From Nocardia mexicana NBRC 108244 (lineage in GTDB: Bacteria > Actinomycetota > Actinomycetes > Mycobacteriales > Mycobacteriaceae), in assembly GCF_001613165.1 (NCBI RefSeq), contig NZ_BDBV01000073.1, positions 1-64,000 on the forward strand: a stretch of 64,000 bases of DNA. The letters are read 5' to 3'. Of this stretch, positions 8,833 to 17,622 are shown one piece after another (position 1 is the stretch's first letter; each line of letters begins with the position of its first letter). A program made the position numbers and the translations under genes. The notes below the pieces were generated by a model, which saw only the letters and a list, made by a program, of their open reading frames with translations, ran no database searches and was not told the origin of the DNA.

Positions 8833-9953
8833 GGATCGGCATGGTCTGCCCGTACTCGTTCGACGTGCCGGGTGGTGTGCAGTCCCACGTCGTGGAGCTG
8901 GCGGAGGTGCTGATCGAGCGCGGGCACAAGGTGAGTGTGCTGGCGCCGTCGTCCGAGGAGACCGAGCTGCCGGACTTCGTGGTCTCGGCGGGTAAGGCCG
9001 TGGCGATTCCGTACAACGGGTCGGTGGCGCGGCTGTCGTTCGGCCCCACCGCCTACAACCGGATCCGCCGCTGGATCGCCGACAACGATTTCGACGTGCT
9101 GCACATTCACGAGCCGAACGCGCCGAGCCTGTCGATGCTGGCACTGAAGATCGCCGAGGGCCCGATCGTGGCGACCTTCCACACCTCGACCACGAAGTCG
9201 TTGGTGCTCAGCACCTTTCAGGGCGTGCTGCGGCCGTACCATGAGAAGATCAGCGGCCGCATCGCGGTCTCGGAGCTGGCGCGGCGCTGGCAGGTGGAGG
9301 CGCTGGGCGGGGACGCGGTGGAGATCCCGAACGGCGTGGACGTCCCCGCCTTCGCGCACGCGCCACTGCTCGACGGCTACCCGCGTCCCGGCGGCACGGT
9401 GCTGTTTCTCGGCCGCTACGACGAGCCGCGCAAGGGTATGGCGGTACTGCTGGGCGCGCTGCCCGAGCTGGCGCGCAGGCATCCGGACGTGCAGATCCTG
9501 ATCGTCGGTCGCGGCGACGAGGAGCGGCTGCGCCGCGAGGCCGGTGAGCTGGCGGGGCACCTGCGGTTCCTCGGGCAGGTGTCCGACGCGGAGAAGGCCT
9601 CGGCGATGCGCAGCGCGGACGTGTACTGCGCGCCCAATATCGGCGGCGAGAGCTTCGGCATCGTGCTGGTGGAGGCGATGGCGGCCGGAACCGCCGTCGT
9701 GGCCAGCGAATTGGACGCCTTCCGCCGGGTGCTGCGCGACGGCAGCGCGGGAGTGCTGGTCCCGGTGGGGGATTCGGTGCGGACGGCGGCGGCTATCGAC
9801 GAGCTGCTCGGCGATACGCGGCGCCGCGAGGATCTGGTCCGCGCCGCGAATCAGGTTGTGGGCGAATACGACTGGCCCGTGGTTGCCGAGCAGATTCTGC
9901 GGGTGTACGAAACGGTGACCGTCGGCGATATCCGGGTGAGGACCGCGGGATGA
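8829..9953 (+). CDS. pimA: Phosphatidylinositol alpha-mannosyltransferase PimA
   Basis: The 374-residue GT4 glycosyltransferase adds the first mannose from GDP-mannose to phosphatidylinositol at the cytoplasmic face of the membrane. Residues known from the mycobacterial enzyme fall at the same numbers: His118 (TFHTS), Arg196 and Lys202 (GRYDEPRKG), and Glu274 in GGESFGIVLVEAMAAG. The glycine-rich acceptor loop VPGGVQSH is near the N-terminus. The start overlaps the acyltransferase stop by four bases. Confidence 0.95.
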   Translation: MRIGMVCPYSFDVPGGVQSHVVELAEVLIERGHKVSVLAPSSEETELPDFVVSAGKAVAIPYNGSVARLSFGPTAYNRIRRWIADNDFDVLHIHEPNAPSLSMLALKIAEGPIVATFHTSTTKSLVLSTFQGVLRPYHEKISGRIAVSELARRWQVEALGGDAVEIPNGVDVPAFAHAPLLDGYPRPGGTVLFLGRYDEPRKGMAVLLGALPELARRHPDVQILIVGRGDEERLRREAGELAGHLRFLGQVSDAEKASAMRSADVYCAPNIGGESFGIVLVEAMAAGTAVVASELDAFRRVLRDGSAGVLVPVGDSVRTAAAIDELLGDTRRREDLVRAANQVVGEYDWPVVAEQILRVYETVTVGDIRVRTAG

Positions 9954-10005
9954 GCGAGCGGGCACACGGCGCGGCCGGCCGCGTCCGGAGGAGGAACAGC
10001 ACAGC

Positions 10006-11049
10006 ATGATCACCTTCTCCGCGACCACGATCCTCGTCCTCGCGCTGGTCGCGGCACTCGTCGTCACCGCCGGTGTCTGGGCGTACTCGACGGCGAACCG
10101 GCTCGACCGCCTGCATGTGCGCAGCGACCAGGCCCGCCACGCCCTGGAGGCGGCGCTGGCCCGGCGCGCGGTGGTGGCGCGCGCGGTGGCGCTGTCGCTG
10201 ACCAACGTGGGTTCCGACGCGGTCGTCGAGCAGGCGCGGCGCTTGGCCGCCCTGGCGGATCGGGCCGAGCGCGCGGACTGGACCGATCGCGAGACCGCCG
10301 AGAATCAGCTCGCCGCGGCGCTGTCCACGATCGATATCTCGCTGCTGCCGCCGCAACTGGTGGCCGAGCTGGCCGACGCCGAGGCCCGGGTGCTGATCGC
10401 CCGCCGCTTCCACAACGACGCCGTGCGCGACACCCTCGCCCTGCGCACCCGGCGCCTGGTGCGGCTGCTGCACCTGGGTGGCACCGCGCCGCTGCCGACG
10501 TATTTCGAGATCACCGAGCGGGTGACGGCCGCCGCGACCACCGGGCTGGAGGTGGATTCGGTGCGCACCTCGGCGCGCGTGGTGCTGCTCGACGAACAGG
10601 ATCGGGTGCTGCTCATGCGAGGCCACGACCCGAGGACCCCGGATCTGCCGTTCTGGTTCACCGTCGGCGGGGGTATGGAACCCGGGGAAACGTTGCGCAC
10701 CACCGCGGTTCGCGAGGTCTGGGAGGAGACGGGGCGCGCCCTGGATTCCACGGCGCTGCGCGGACCGATCTGGCGGCGGGTGGCGGTATTTCCGTTCGAC
10801 GGTGAGCTGGTCCGCTCGGAGGAGCTGTTCTTCGTCGCCCGCACAACGGCTTTCGAACCCAAGGCGACCAACCCCACGGTGTGGGAGCGCCGCTGTGTCA
10901 CCGACAATCGGTGGTGTACGGCCGAGGAGATCGCCCGGCTCGACGGCATGGGGGAGACGGTCTACCCGTACCACCTCGACCAGTTGCTGCCGGAGGCGGT
11001 GGTCGTCGCGGGCGGCGACGACGAGCCGGAGGTGCGGTCGATCCGCTGA
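10006..11049 (+). CDS. Membrane-anchored Nudix hydrolase
   Basis: The 347-residue protein begins with one transmembrane segment (about residues 5-27), continues with a helical, Arg/Ala-rich region, and has a complete Nudix box G-x5-E-x7-REVWEETG in its C-terminal domain. Nudix enzymes hydrolyse nucleoside diphosphates linked to another moiety; the substrate is unknown here. It corresponds in position to the gene after pimA in mycobacteria (Rv2609c type). GGAGGAGG about 13 bases upstream supports the ATG at 10006. It probably ends the thrS-pimA operon, since the next gene is convergent. Confidence 0.88.
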   Translation: MITFSATTILVLALVAALVVTAGVWAYSTANRLDRLHVRSDQARHALEAALARRAVVARAVALSLTNVGSDAVVEQARRLAALADRAERADWTDRETAENQLAAALSTIDISLLPPQLVAELADAEARVLIARRFHNDAVRDTLALRTRRLVRLLHLGGTAPLPTYFEITERVTAAATTGLEVDSVRTSARVVLLDEQDRVLLMRGHDPRTPDLPFWFTVGGGMEPGETLRTTAVREVWEETGRALDSTALRGPIWRRVAVFPFDGELVRSEELFFVARTTAFEPKATNPTVWERRCVTDNRWCTAEEIARLDGMGETVYPYHLDQLLPEAVVVAGGDDEPEVRSIR

Positions 11050-11065
11050 TCCGGTCCGGGCCGGG

Positions 11066-11464
11066 TCACCTGATCCGGTGGCGGCGGCGCCTGCGTCCCG
11101 AATAGCCGTTGCCGTTGCCGTTCCCGGATTCCGCGGCGGTGCGTTCGAGAGTCAGCGCGAGCATGGCGAGACCGGCATCGCGGATGAGCATGTCCAGGTC
11201 GTCGACCAGCACGCCGACGGCCTCGCCCGCGGCCTTGACCTCCGCCGCGGTCGCGTCGCGCCGGTCGAATACCGCACGCAGCGTGTGCAATTGCAGGCCG
11301 ACGTCGAACAGGTGGCGCACGAGCCGGTCGCTGGAATCGGCGAAGGCCGCGGTGTCGGCGACGGCCATGGGCACGGGCTCAAAGAAGGGGTGTGGCGGCA
11401 GCATCGTCTCGACCGCATCCACGCTCGAACCGGTGGGCCGGGTGGGCAGCAGGACATCTTCCAT
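11066..11464 (-). CDS. Hypothetical protein with Asn-Gly and Arg-rich tail
   Basis: I do not recognise this 132-residue protein. It has an N-terminal MEDVLLPTRP, a helical middle (RLVRHLFDVGLQLHTLRAVF and AVGVLVDDLDMLIRDAGLAM) and a tail with repeated Asn-Gly followed by clustered Arg/His. The ATG at 11464 is chosen because AGGAG precedes it; upstream codons in the same frame look non-coding. It is convergent with the Nudix gene, 16 bp apart. Confidence 0.65.
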   Translation of the reverse strand: MEDVLLPTRPTGSSVDAVETMLPPHPFFEPVPMAVADTAAFADSSDRLVRHLFDVGLQLHTLRAVFDRRDATAAEVKAAGEAVGVLVDDLDMLIRDAGLAMLALTLERTAAESGNGNGNGYSGRRRRRHRIR

Positions 11465-11704
11465 GTCCGTCTCCTGGTTCGGGTTCGAACGCGATCCCCA
11501 GTCGCGGTTCGGGGATCGGGACGCCGCTGTACACGAGGATCTGATACATAGGTTACGTTCCTGTCCGGTAGTCACTAGGGTCGTTGGTCCCTAGCGGCGG
11601 ATTCGGCACGGGTACCTGCGTCGTTGCAGGTGTTCTGTTTCGCGCCGATGCGAACCCGTACTTTCCCGACACTTGCCGATTTCCCTCGCCCCGGCTTCTC
11701 GAAC

Positions 11705-12196
11705 ATGGAAGTATCGGTGACACAACGGGTTCGAAGACCACAGGGTGGCACAGTGGAGGAAACGCACGGATCACGGGAACTGTCGACCGCGCAGTCGTTG
11801 CAGTTCCTGGCCTGCGTGCGATTCGGTCGTGTGGTGTTCTCCCGCTACGCCTTGCCCACCATCCGGCCCGTGAACCATTTCATCGACGACGACACCATCG
11901 TCATCCATGCCAACCCCGGTATCAGCCTGACCTCCGATCGCCAGGTCGTCGCCTACGAGGCCGACACCATCGACCACGACACCCTGCTCGGCTGGTGCGT
12001 GATTGTCACCGGCACCGCCGAGGAGGTCGAAGATCCGGACGAGATCGCGCGCTGCCGGGAGATGCTACCGGCCACCCTGCCCGGCTCCCGCGACCGGATC
12101 ATCCGCATCTACCCCGATATCGTCACCGGCGTGGAATATATGGAAACCACTGCTGCTGTGGGCAATTCGGATCAGAATCGCCAGCCGCCGGTGTGA
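11705..12196 (+). CDS. Pyridoxamine 5'-phosphate oxidase-fold protein
   Basis: The ~163-residue protein has the split-barrel signature of the small PPOX-like family: ELSTAQSLQFLACVRFGRVVFS, PVNHFIDDDTIVIHAN and the region VIVTGTAEEVED. These proteins bind flavin (FMN or F420) or heme-type cofactors, and no reaction can be assigned. The start is uncertain: ATG 11705 lacks a good binding site, and GTG 11753, which begins directly at the conserved VEETHGSRELS, may be the true start. Confidence 0.75.
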   Translation: MEVSVTQRVRRPQGGTVEETHGSRELSTAQSLQFLACVRFGRVVFSRYALPTIRPVNHFIDDDTIVIHANPGISLTSDRQVVAYEADTIDHDTLLGWCVIVTGTAEEVEDPDEIARCREMLPATLPGSRDRIIRIYPDIVTGVEYMETTAAVGNSDQNRQPPV

Positions 12197-12289
12197 GGAA
12201 CGTGAGGGGTTCGCGGTGCGACTCTCGGTGGGGCAGAGGATATCCCGCGCGTATGTATCACAGGAGGGCGCGTGTGTGGATAATGCGCG

Positions 12290-13159
12290 CTACCGCTCGT
12301 CCAACCAGTCCATGACGAGCCTTGCCACCTCGGAGGGGCGGTCGAGCTGCATGAAATGCCCAGCGCCGCTGATGATCTCGACCCGCGAGCCGGGAGCGAG
12401 TCCGGCGGGCGCGTCGGCGAATACCGAGGGCGGCATGCAGCCGTCGTCGGCGCCGCCGAGCACCAGGAGCGGGGTGGATGCGGGCGTCTCCGTGGTGGCG
12501 GCCAGCGCGGCCAACTGCGGATCGTGCAGGGACGTATCGAAATTGGCCCGATAGACCCGCAGCGCATTGGCGATGCCCGCCGGATCGCCGTACAGCGCGT
12601 GCACGCGCTCGCGGTGTGCGCCCGGATCCAGGCCCGGTGACCACGCCGACCAGAGGTAGTCGACGAGATCGCGGTTCGCGGCGAGGACCGACTCCGCGAC
12701 GCCGTGCACCTGGAACAGCCAGATATAGAAGAAGCGCTGCAACTGCGCGGGATCGCCGAACAGCGCGCGCAGCGCGGCGGGCGGCGGTACCGCCATGGTG
12801 ACGCCTCGCCGCAGACAGTCCGGCCAGGCCGCGGCGACGCGGGCGACCATGCCCGCACCGATATCGTGGCCCACCATATCCACGCCGCCGGGATCCAGGG
12901 CCCGCGCGACCGCGGCGGCGTCGGCGGCCAGCGTGATGCCGTCGGCATAGGTCATCGCGGTCGCGGTCGCGGGGTGATGGCCGCGCAGGAACGGCGCCAC
13001 CACCCGCCGCCCCGCGGCCACGAGATGCTCCGCCAGCGGCGCGAACGTCGCGGGATGATCGGGAAATCCGTGCCAGCACACCACGACCGGCCCGTCCCCG
13101 GCCGCCAGCGCCGGAAAACTCAGCCGCTCGGTCTCGACCACGATCTCCTCGAACTCCAC
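12290..13159 (-). CDS. Epoxide hydrolase-like alpha/beta hydrolase
   Basis: The 289-residue alpha/beta-hydrolase has the oxyanion segment WHGFPD (30-34), a nucleophile elbow GHDIGAGM with Asp99 where esterases carry Ser, and a C-terminal SGAGHFMQLD His motif. An Asp nucleophile is typical of epoxide hydrolases and haloalkane dehalogenases. It is convergent with the PPOX gene and close to the alkane cluster on the same strand, so a role in oxidised hydrocarbons is possible but unproven. Confidence 0.82.
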   Translation of the reverse strand: MEFEEIVVETERLSFPALAAGDGPVVVCWHGFPDHPATFAPLAEHLVAAGRRVVAPFLRGHHPATATAMTYADGITLAADAAAVARALDPGGVDMVGHDIGAGMVARVAAAWPDCLRRGVTMAVPPPAALRALFGDPAQLQRFFYIWLFQVHGVAESVLAANRDLVDYLWSAWSPGLDPGAHRERVHALYGDPAGIANALRVYRANFDTSLHDPQLAALAATTETPASTPLLVLGGADDGCMPPSVFADAPAGLAPGSRVEIISGAGHFMQLDRPSEVARLVMDWLDER

Positions 13160-13253
13160 GCCCCTACCCTAGAACCCGCAGGTCCCCGAGGGAACACTTT
13201 GCCCCGCAACCGATTTGCACCCGCCGTCCACGCACGACACCTGCAACCGGTCG

Positions 13254-14489
13254 TCATGTCCTGGTCGCGAAATCCTCGTGGTCGAGGGCCGCGGTGGACA
13301 GGTCGACGGCGGGGTCGGTGCAGGCGGCGGGGTCGAGCGCCGCGCCTCGGGCGATGAGGGTGCGGGCCGCGCGGAGGTCGGCGGGACGGCCGACTGCGAC
13401 CGCGCCCACCAGGCGTCCGGCGCGCAGGGCGAGGGCGGTGAACCGGTCCTCGTCCGGTGCGCCGCGCAGCACGATGTCGTCGTCGGGGCCGAGGCGACCG
13501 GCGAACTGGAGCGTGCGACCGTACTGGGTGGTCCAGCCCCAGGTGACCTCGGCGGGCGGGACCGGTGCGCCGAGCATCGACCTGGCCGCGGCGGCGCCCT
13601 GGGCCTGCGCGCTGTTCCAGTGCTCGCCGCGGTCGTGCGCGCCGAGTGCGGGGTCGTAGCGGTCGGCGACATCACCGGCGGCGAAGATCCCGGCGGCGGA
13701 CGTCCGGTACCGCTCGTCGACGCGAATGCCGTTGCCGATGTCCAGCCCGGCCGCGGCCGCAAGCTCGGTATCGGGAATCGAACCGATGGCGGCCAGGGCG
13801 ACGGCCGCGGTGAAGCGTCGACCGTCGTCGGTCTCGGCCAAGGCGCCGATTCCGTCGCCGATGATGTGGTGCAGGGATGTCGAGTCGTGCACCGCCACAC
13901 CGTTGTCGGCGTGCAGATTCCGGACATACGCGCCGACAGCGGCCGGAACGATCCGGTCCAGCGGATGCGGTCCGCTGTGCACCACGGTGACGTCCACGCC
14001 GAGCGATCGGGCGGTCGCGGCGACCTCGCAGCCGATCAGCCCGCCGCCGACGACCAGGAGCGAGCCGCCGCCGAGGATCGCGCTCCGCAGCCCCTCGGCA
14101 TCGGCCCGGCCGCGCAGCGTATGGATTCCGCGCTGCGGGCCGGGCAGCTGCCGCGCGCGGGCCCCGGTCGCCAGGAGCAGGCTGTCGTAGCCCACGACGG
14201 TGCCGTCGTGTAATCGAATATGCCCGCGGGCGGCATCGATGTCCGCGACGGTGGCGCCGATGCGGAGATCGATGTCGTGGCCGCGCCAGGACTCGGCGGA
14301 TTCGATCAGCGCGCGGCGTTCGACGGCCGTGCCCGCGAGCAGCTCCTTGGACACCATCGGGCGCCGATAGGGCAGCCGGTCCTCACCGCCGACGAGCACG
14401 ATGCGGCCGGTGTAGCCCTCGGTGCGCAGGGTGCGGGCGGCGGTGGCCCCGGCGACTCCGGTGCCGACGACGACGATCTGCCCCCTCAC
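13254..14489 (-). CDS. rubB: Rubredoxin reductase
   Basis: The 411-residue FAD/NAD-dependent reductase begins with the dinucleotide motif [16 protein letters not shown] and has a second [10 protein letters not shown] (NAD site) and the FAD-binding [11 protein letters not shown]. It passes electrons from NADH to the rubredoxins that feed AlkB. Its GTG start overlaps the rubA2 stop (GTGA), so it is translated as part of the alkB-rubA1-rubA2-rubB operon. An upstream in-frame extension lacks similarity. Confidence 0.92.
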   Translation of the reverse strand: MRGQIVVVGTGVAGATAARTLRTEGYTGRIVLVGGEDRLPYRRPMVSKELLAGTAVERRALIESAESWRGHDIDLRIGATVADIDAARGHIRLHDGTVVGYDSLLLATGARARQLPGPQRGIHTLRGRADAEGLRSAILGGGSLLVVGGGLIGCEVAATARSLGVDVTVVHSGPHPLDRIVPAAVGAYVRNLHADNGVAVHDSTSLHHIIGDGIGALAETDDGRRFTAAVALAAIGSIPDTELAAAAGLDIGNGIRVDERYRTSAAGIFAAGDVADRYDPALGAHDRGEHWNSAQAQGAAAARSMLGAPVPPAEVTWGWTTQYGRTLQFAGRLGPDDDIVLRGAPDEDRFTALALRAGRLVGAVAVGRPADLRAARTLIARGAALDPAACTDPAVDLSTAALDHEDFATRT

Positions 14490-14668
14490 GCGCGGCTGAC
14501 CTCGACCATCTCGAAATCCGCCTTGGCCGCGCCGCAATCCGGGCACGACCAGTCGTCGGGGATGTCGTCCCACCGGGTGCCGGGCGCGATGTCGTCCTCG
14601 GGCCAGCCCAATGCCTCGTCGTACTCGAAGCCGCACTGCACGCAGCGGAAGAGCTTGTAGTCGGTCAT
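14486..14668 (-). CDS. rubA2: Rubredoxin (AlkG2 type)
   Basis: This 60-residue iron protein has the two Cys pairs CVQCG and CPDCG of a rubredoxin, and the conserved [19 protein letters not shown] between them. Its second knuckle continues [12 protein letters not shown], without the extra Arg of AlkG1 forms, so it fits the AlkG2 type that transfers electrons to AlkB. It lies one base after rubA1 and overlaps rubB. Confidence 0.93.
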   Translation of the reverse strand: MTDYKLFRCVQCGFEYDEALGWPEDDIAPGTRWDDIPDDWSCPDCGAAKADFEMVEVSRA

Positions 14669-14669
14669 C

Positions 14670-14840
14670 TCAATCTCCTGTCGTGGATTCGAAGTCGAGC
14701 TTTTCGCGGACGCCGCAGTCGGGGCAGCACCAGTCGTCGGGCACCGCGGACCAGGCCGTGCCCGCCGGGAAACCCTCGCGCGGCGCGCCGGCGGCCTCGT
14801 CGTAGACGTAGTCGCAGACCGGGCAGCGATAGCGGGCCAT
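14670..14840 (-). CDS. rubA1: Rubredoxin (AlkG1 type)
   Basis: This 56-residue rubredoxin has [11 protein letters not shown] and [13 protein letters not shown]. The Arg after the second knuckle (CGVREK) matches AlkG1-type rubredoxins, which in tested systems do not replace the AlkG2 form in alkane hydroxylation. The first pair is followed by Asp rather than Gly (CPVCD). Its ATG overlaps the alkB stop (ATGA). Confidence 0.92.
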   Translation of the reverse strand: MARYRCPVCDYVYDEAAGAPREGFPAGTAWSAVPDDWCCPDCGVREKLDFESTTGD

Positions 14841-16063
14841 CACCGTGCCCCGTACTTCGCCAGCACCCGATCCCGGTGGCGGGGATGGACGTTCACCCGG
14901 GTGATGTCGCCGTCGTAGTGCGCCAGTACGCGGTGGTCCATCACCCGGCGCCACAGCGGCGGCAGATAGGCGAGGGTGATCATGCTGGCGTAGCCGCTGG
15001 GCAGGTTCGGCGCGCCGTCCATGCTGCGCAGCGTCTGGTAGCGCCGGGTCGGATTCGCGTGATGGTCGCTGTGGCGCTGCAGGTGGTAGAGGAAGATATT
15101 GGTGACGATGTGGTCGGAGTTCCAGCTGTGCTCCGGCGCGCAGCGCTCGTACCGGCCCGACGATGTCCGCTGCCGCAGCAGGCCGTAATGCTCGAGGTAG
15201 TTCACGGTCTCCAGCAGCGTGAATCCGTACACGGCCTGAATCACCAGGAACGGCAGCACTTCCGGGCCGAACACGGCGGCCAGCGCACCCCACAGCGCCA
15301 CCGACATCAGCCAGGCGTTGAGCACATCGTTGCGAATCGTCCACGGCCGCTTGCCGAGTCGCTGCAATCGGGTCCGCTCCAGATGCCAGGCCGACCGCAG
15401 GCTGCCCCACACGCTGCGCGGCAGGAAGGCCCAGAACGATTCGGCGAAGCGGGCGCTGGCCGGATCCTCCGCGGTGGCGACCCGGACGTGGTGACCGCGA
15501 TTGTGCTCGATGTAGAAGTGCCCGTAAAACGTCTGCGCCAGTGTGATTTTCGACAGCCAGCGCTCCAGTTCGTCCTTCTTGTGGCCGAGTTCGTGCGCCG
15601 CGTTGATGCCGACCCCGCCCATCGCGCCGATGCTGAACGCGAGACCGATCTTCGAGATCAGCCCCAGGCCGCCGTCGATGCCGAGCCACGACAGGGTGTC
15701 CGCGGTCCAGAGATAGCCCGCCAGAACCAGGCTCAGCAGCTGGAACGGGATGTAGGCGTAGACGCAGTACCGGTAGTACCGGTCGTTTTCCAGCTGCTCC
15801 ATCACCTCGTCCGGCGGATTCTGCCCGTCCGGCCCGAAGAAGCGGTCCAGGATCGGCAGCAGCACATAGACCAGCAGCGGGCCGATCCACCACCATACCG
15901 GGGCGACGGCCTGCCAGCCGACCTTGTTGAAGGCCCAAACCAGCGCGACGGCCAGCAGGATCGCGGTCGGGGGTACGAGGCCGAACAGCCATAGATAGCG
16001 CTTGCGGTCGTGCCATTGCGTGGGCGTCGCCGGTGCGGATGCTCCGGCTCGAGAAGTCGTCAT
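14840..16063 (-). CDS. alkB: Alkane 1-monooxygenase
   Basis: The 407-residue integral membrane di-iron enzyme hydroxylates the terminal carbon of medium-chain alkanes. All histidine boxes are present: HELGH (157-161), EHNRGHH (186-192), the AlkB signature NYLEHYG (288-294) and HSDHH (331-335). Hydrophobic segments surround the boxes. Electrons come from the co-transcribed rubredoxins and rubB. A divergent TetR gene and a palindrome near the promoter suggest substrate-responsive repression. Confidence 0.96.
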   Translation of the reverse strand: MTTSRAGASAPATPTQWHDRKRYLWLFGLVPPTAILLAVALVWAFNKVGWQAVAPVWWWIGPLLVYVLLPILDRFFGPDGQNPPDEVMEQLENDRYYRYCVYAYIPFQLLSLVLAGYLWTADTLSWLGIDGGLGLISKIGLAFSIGAMGGVGINAAHELGHKKDELERWLSKITLAQTFYGHFYIEHNRGHHVRVATAEDPASARFAESFWAFLPRSVWGSLRSAWHLERTRLQRLGKRPWTIRNDVLNAWLMSVALWGALAAVFGPEVLPFLVIQAVYGFTLLETVNYLEHYGLLRQRTSSGRYERCAPEHSWNSDHIVTNIFLYHLQRHSDHHANPTRRYQTLRSMDGAPNLPSGYASMITLAYLPPLWRRVMDHRVLAHYDGDITRVNVHPRHRDRVLAKYGAR

Positions 16064-16078
16064 CGTCGATCTCCGTTT

Positions 16079-16130
16079 ACACTTTAGCTCGAAGTGTCTT
16101 CATTGAATACACATAGACCATGAATGTCAA
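16079..16130 (-). promoter_or_regulatory. alkB promoter with candidate TetR operator
   Basis: On the minus strand a consensus -35 TTGACA occupies 16130-16125. A weak -10 would fall near 16109-16102. Just downstream, ACACTT and AAGTGT form an inverted repeat at 16079-16097 over the expected start point, a classic repressor position. An 8-bp palindrome GAACGTTC lies at 16136-16143 nearer the TetR gene. The -35 and the symmetry are seen; binding by the divergent TetR is inferred. Confidence 0.5.
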
Positions 16131-16167
16131 CGATGGAACGTTCGAGGAGCTCATGTAACATCGGAGC

Positions 16168-16785
16168 GTGGCTGCAGCGCCGAACTTCCAGACCGAGATG
16201 CGTCAACTCCTGCGCGAGCGCGTCATCGACACCGCCCGCCGCCTCGTCTGCACCGAGGGCTGGGGCGCGGTGAACATGTCACGGATGGCGAAGGAGGTGG
16301 GTGTCAGCCGCCCGGTGCTCTACAAGGAGATCGGCACGAAGCAGGAGCTCGCCGAGGCCGTCATCCGGCACGAGCTCGAGGGCTTCCTGGTGGGGATCGC
16401 CGACAGCCTGGCGGCCCACCCCGGCGACGCCGTCGCGGGGATGACGCGGGCGGTGGAGTACGCCCTGCGCGCCGGAGCCGACAACGCGCTGCTGAAGGCG
16501 GTGCTGGCGGGCCGCACGGCGACCGACACCACGCTGCTGCCGGTGCTGATGACCGAACCCGAGCCGCTGCTGGGCCGGGCGATCGCGGCCGTCACCGCCG
16601 CGGTGCGCGCCCAGTACGGAATGGACGCGCTGACGGACGACGACCTGGACGCGCGGCTGGAAACCGTTGTGCGCCTTGCGCTGAGCCATATCTTCCAGCC
16701 CACCGGCACCGCCGAGCGAGCCGTCGGCCAGATCGGTTTCGTGATCGGCGGGCTGTTCGGGGGAGAGTCGTCGGCCGCGACCTAG
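16168..16785 (+). CDS. TetR-family regulator next to alkB
   Basis: The 205-residue TetR protein has a clear helix-turn-helix (WGAVNMSRMAKEVGVSRPVLYKEIGTKQELAEAV) and a C-terminal ligand domain of the type seen in AlkU regulators. It starts with GTG at 16168 after GGAG. It is divergent from alkB across 104 bp that contain the candidate operator, so it is the probable repressor of the alkane operon. In the common Rhodococcus arrangement the TetR gene follows rubB instead, so this layout is a variant. Confidence 0.85.
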   Translation: MAAAPNFQTEMRQLLRERVIDTARRLVCTEGWGAVNMSRMAKEVGVSRPVLYKEIGTKQELAEAVIRHELEGFLVGIADSLAAHPGDAVAGMTRAVEYALRAGADNALLKAVLAGRTATDTTLLPVLMTEPEPLLGRAIAAVTAAVRAQYGMDALTDDDLDARLETVVRLALSHIFQPTGTAERAVGQIGFVIGGLFGGESSAAT

Positions 16786-16816
16786 GCGTGCCGAGCGAGC
16801 CCGCGGGCGCGGGTGG

Positions 16817-17248
16817 TCAGTCCTGTCCGTTGACCGTCGACGTCACGGGCGTGCCGATCTCGATGGTCCGGCTGACCGTGCACAGCTTGTCGTGCGAGGC
16901 GCGGACCGCGCGCGGGAGAACCTTGCGGGCGTTGTCGCCGCCGGTGCCCTCGGGGAAGGAGACCTGGAAGCGGACCTCGAGGTCGGCCAGATGCGCGCCG
17001 AGCTCGTCGCTGATCTTGTCGCCGCTGACGGAGACGGTGAATTCGACCGGCTCCGCATGACGCGCGGTCGCGATGTCGACATCGATCGCGGTGCAGCCGC
17101 CGAGCGCCGCGAGCAGCAGTTCGACCGGCGTGAAGTCGGCATCGTCCCCGGACCCGAACACGACCCGCCCGCCGCGCGGATTGGTGGCGGCGAACCGTCC
17201 GGGAGCGGTCCGTTCGATTCGTACCGACCGCAGGCTGTCGTCAGTCAT
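16817..17248 (-). CDS. OsmC-family protein
   Basis: The 143-residue protein has the OsmC fold signature: TPVELLLAALGGCTAIDVDI, followed by a VSFPEG strand and a late conserved Cys (DKLCTVSRTIEIGTPV). OsmC/Ohr proteins reduce organic hydroperoxides with two cysteines; here the Cys in GGCTAID and the one in KLCTVS are candidates. ATG 17248 is used; a GTG six bases upstream is possible. It is divergent from the small ORF region at 17.3 kb. Confidence 0.85.
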   Translation of the reverse strand: MTDDSLRSVRIERTAPGRFAATNPRGGRVVFGSGDDADFTPVELLLAALGGCTAIDVDIATARHAEPVEFTVSVSGDKISDELGAHLADLEVRFQVSFPEGTGGDNARKVLPRAVRASHDKLCTVSRTIEIGTPVTSTVNGQD

Positions 17249-17294
17249 GGTCACGACTGTAGGTGACCGCGCTGTGAGACCCGTCATGATCGGA

Positions 17295-17336
17295 TATGGT
17301 CGGAACCGGTTCGCCGTCGGCGCATTGCGGCGAACC
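17295..17336 (+). promoter_or_regulatory. -10 box and 5' stem-loop before small ORF
   Basis: TATGGT at 17295-17300 would start an RNA near 17307. The RNA would open with a strong hairpin: GGTTCGCC (17308-17315) pairs perfectly with GGCGAACC (17329-17336) around a 13-base loop. Eight bases later comes the Shine-Dalgarno of the 32-codon ORF. The hairpin is certain in the DNA; the promoter and function are inferred. Confidence 0.45.
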
Positions 17337-17359
17337 GAGCTGTGGAGGTGAAGTTCCGA

Positions 17360-17458
17360 ATGCCGATGTCCTACTTGCTGTACGACTTCCTGCTGCCCCA
17401 CCTGGGTCAGGAGGCCGCGACCTACTGGGCGCAGCTGCTCGTCGTCAATCCGATCTAG
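17360..17458 (+). CDS. Small hydrophobic ORF (32 aa)
   Basis: A 32-codon frame begins MPMSYLLYDF and ends LLVVNPI. It is preceded by GGAGGTGA at 17344-17351, a near-perfect anti-16S match eight bases before the ATG. The peptide is hydrophobic and aromatic-rich with few charges, so it could associate with the membrane. It lies between OsmC (divergent) and pdxS (downstream, own promoter). I do not recognise it. The ribosome binding site and the hairpin before it make translation plausible, but the length alone proves nothing. Confidence 0.5.
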   Translation: MPMSYLLYDFLLPHLGQEAATYWAQLLVVNPI

Positions 17459-17520
17459 CGGACCGTAGCGGCGAGATAGCCAGAATCCCTGGTCACGGCG
17501 GGTGACATCGGGTCATCAGT

Positions 17521-17570
17521 CCAGTCCTCTCCGACTGGCTATGAAGTGGCCTGATCCACCCGCCTAGAAT
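17521..17570 (+). promoter_or_regulatory. pdxS promoter region
   Basis: TAGAAT at 17565-17570 is a good -10, giving a leader of ~46 nt before pdxS. The -35 is weak. Upstream, CCAGTC and GACTGG (17521-17538) form a 6-bp inverted repeat around six bases, which could be an operator or the end of the preceding small transcript. Confidence 0.4.
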
Positions 17571-17622
17571 TGTGGCGTTCGATTCCCGAACGGTCCGATT
17601 CCCCGATGATCAGGAGTTTGCC

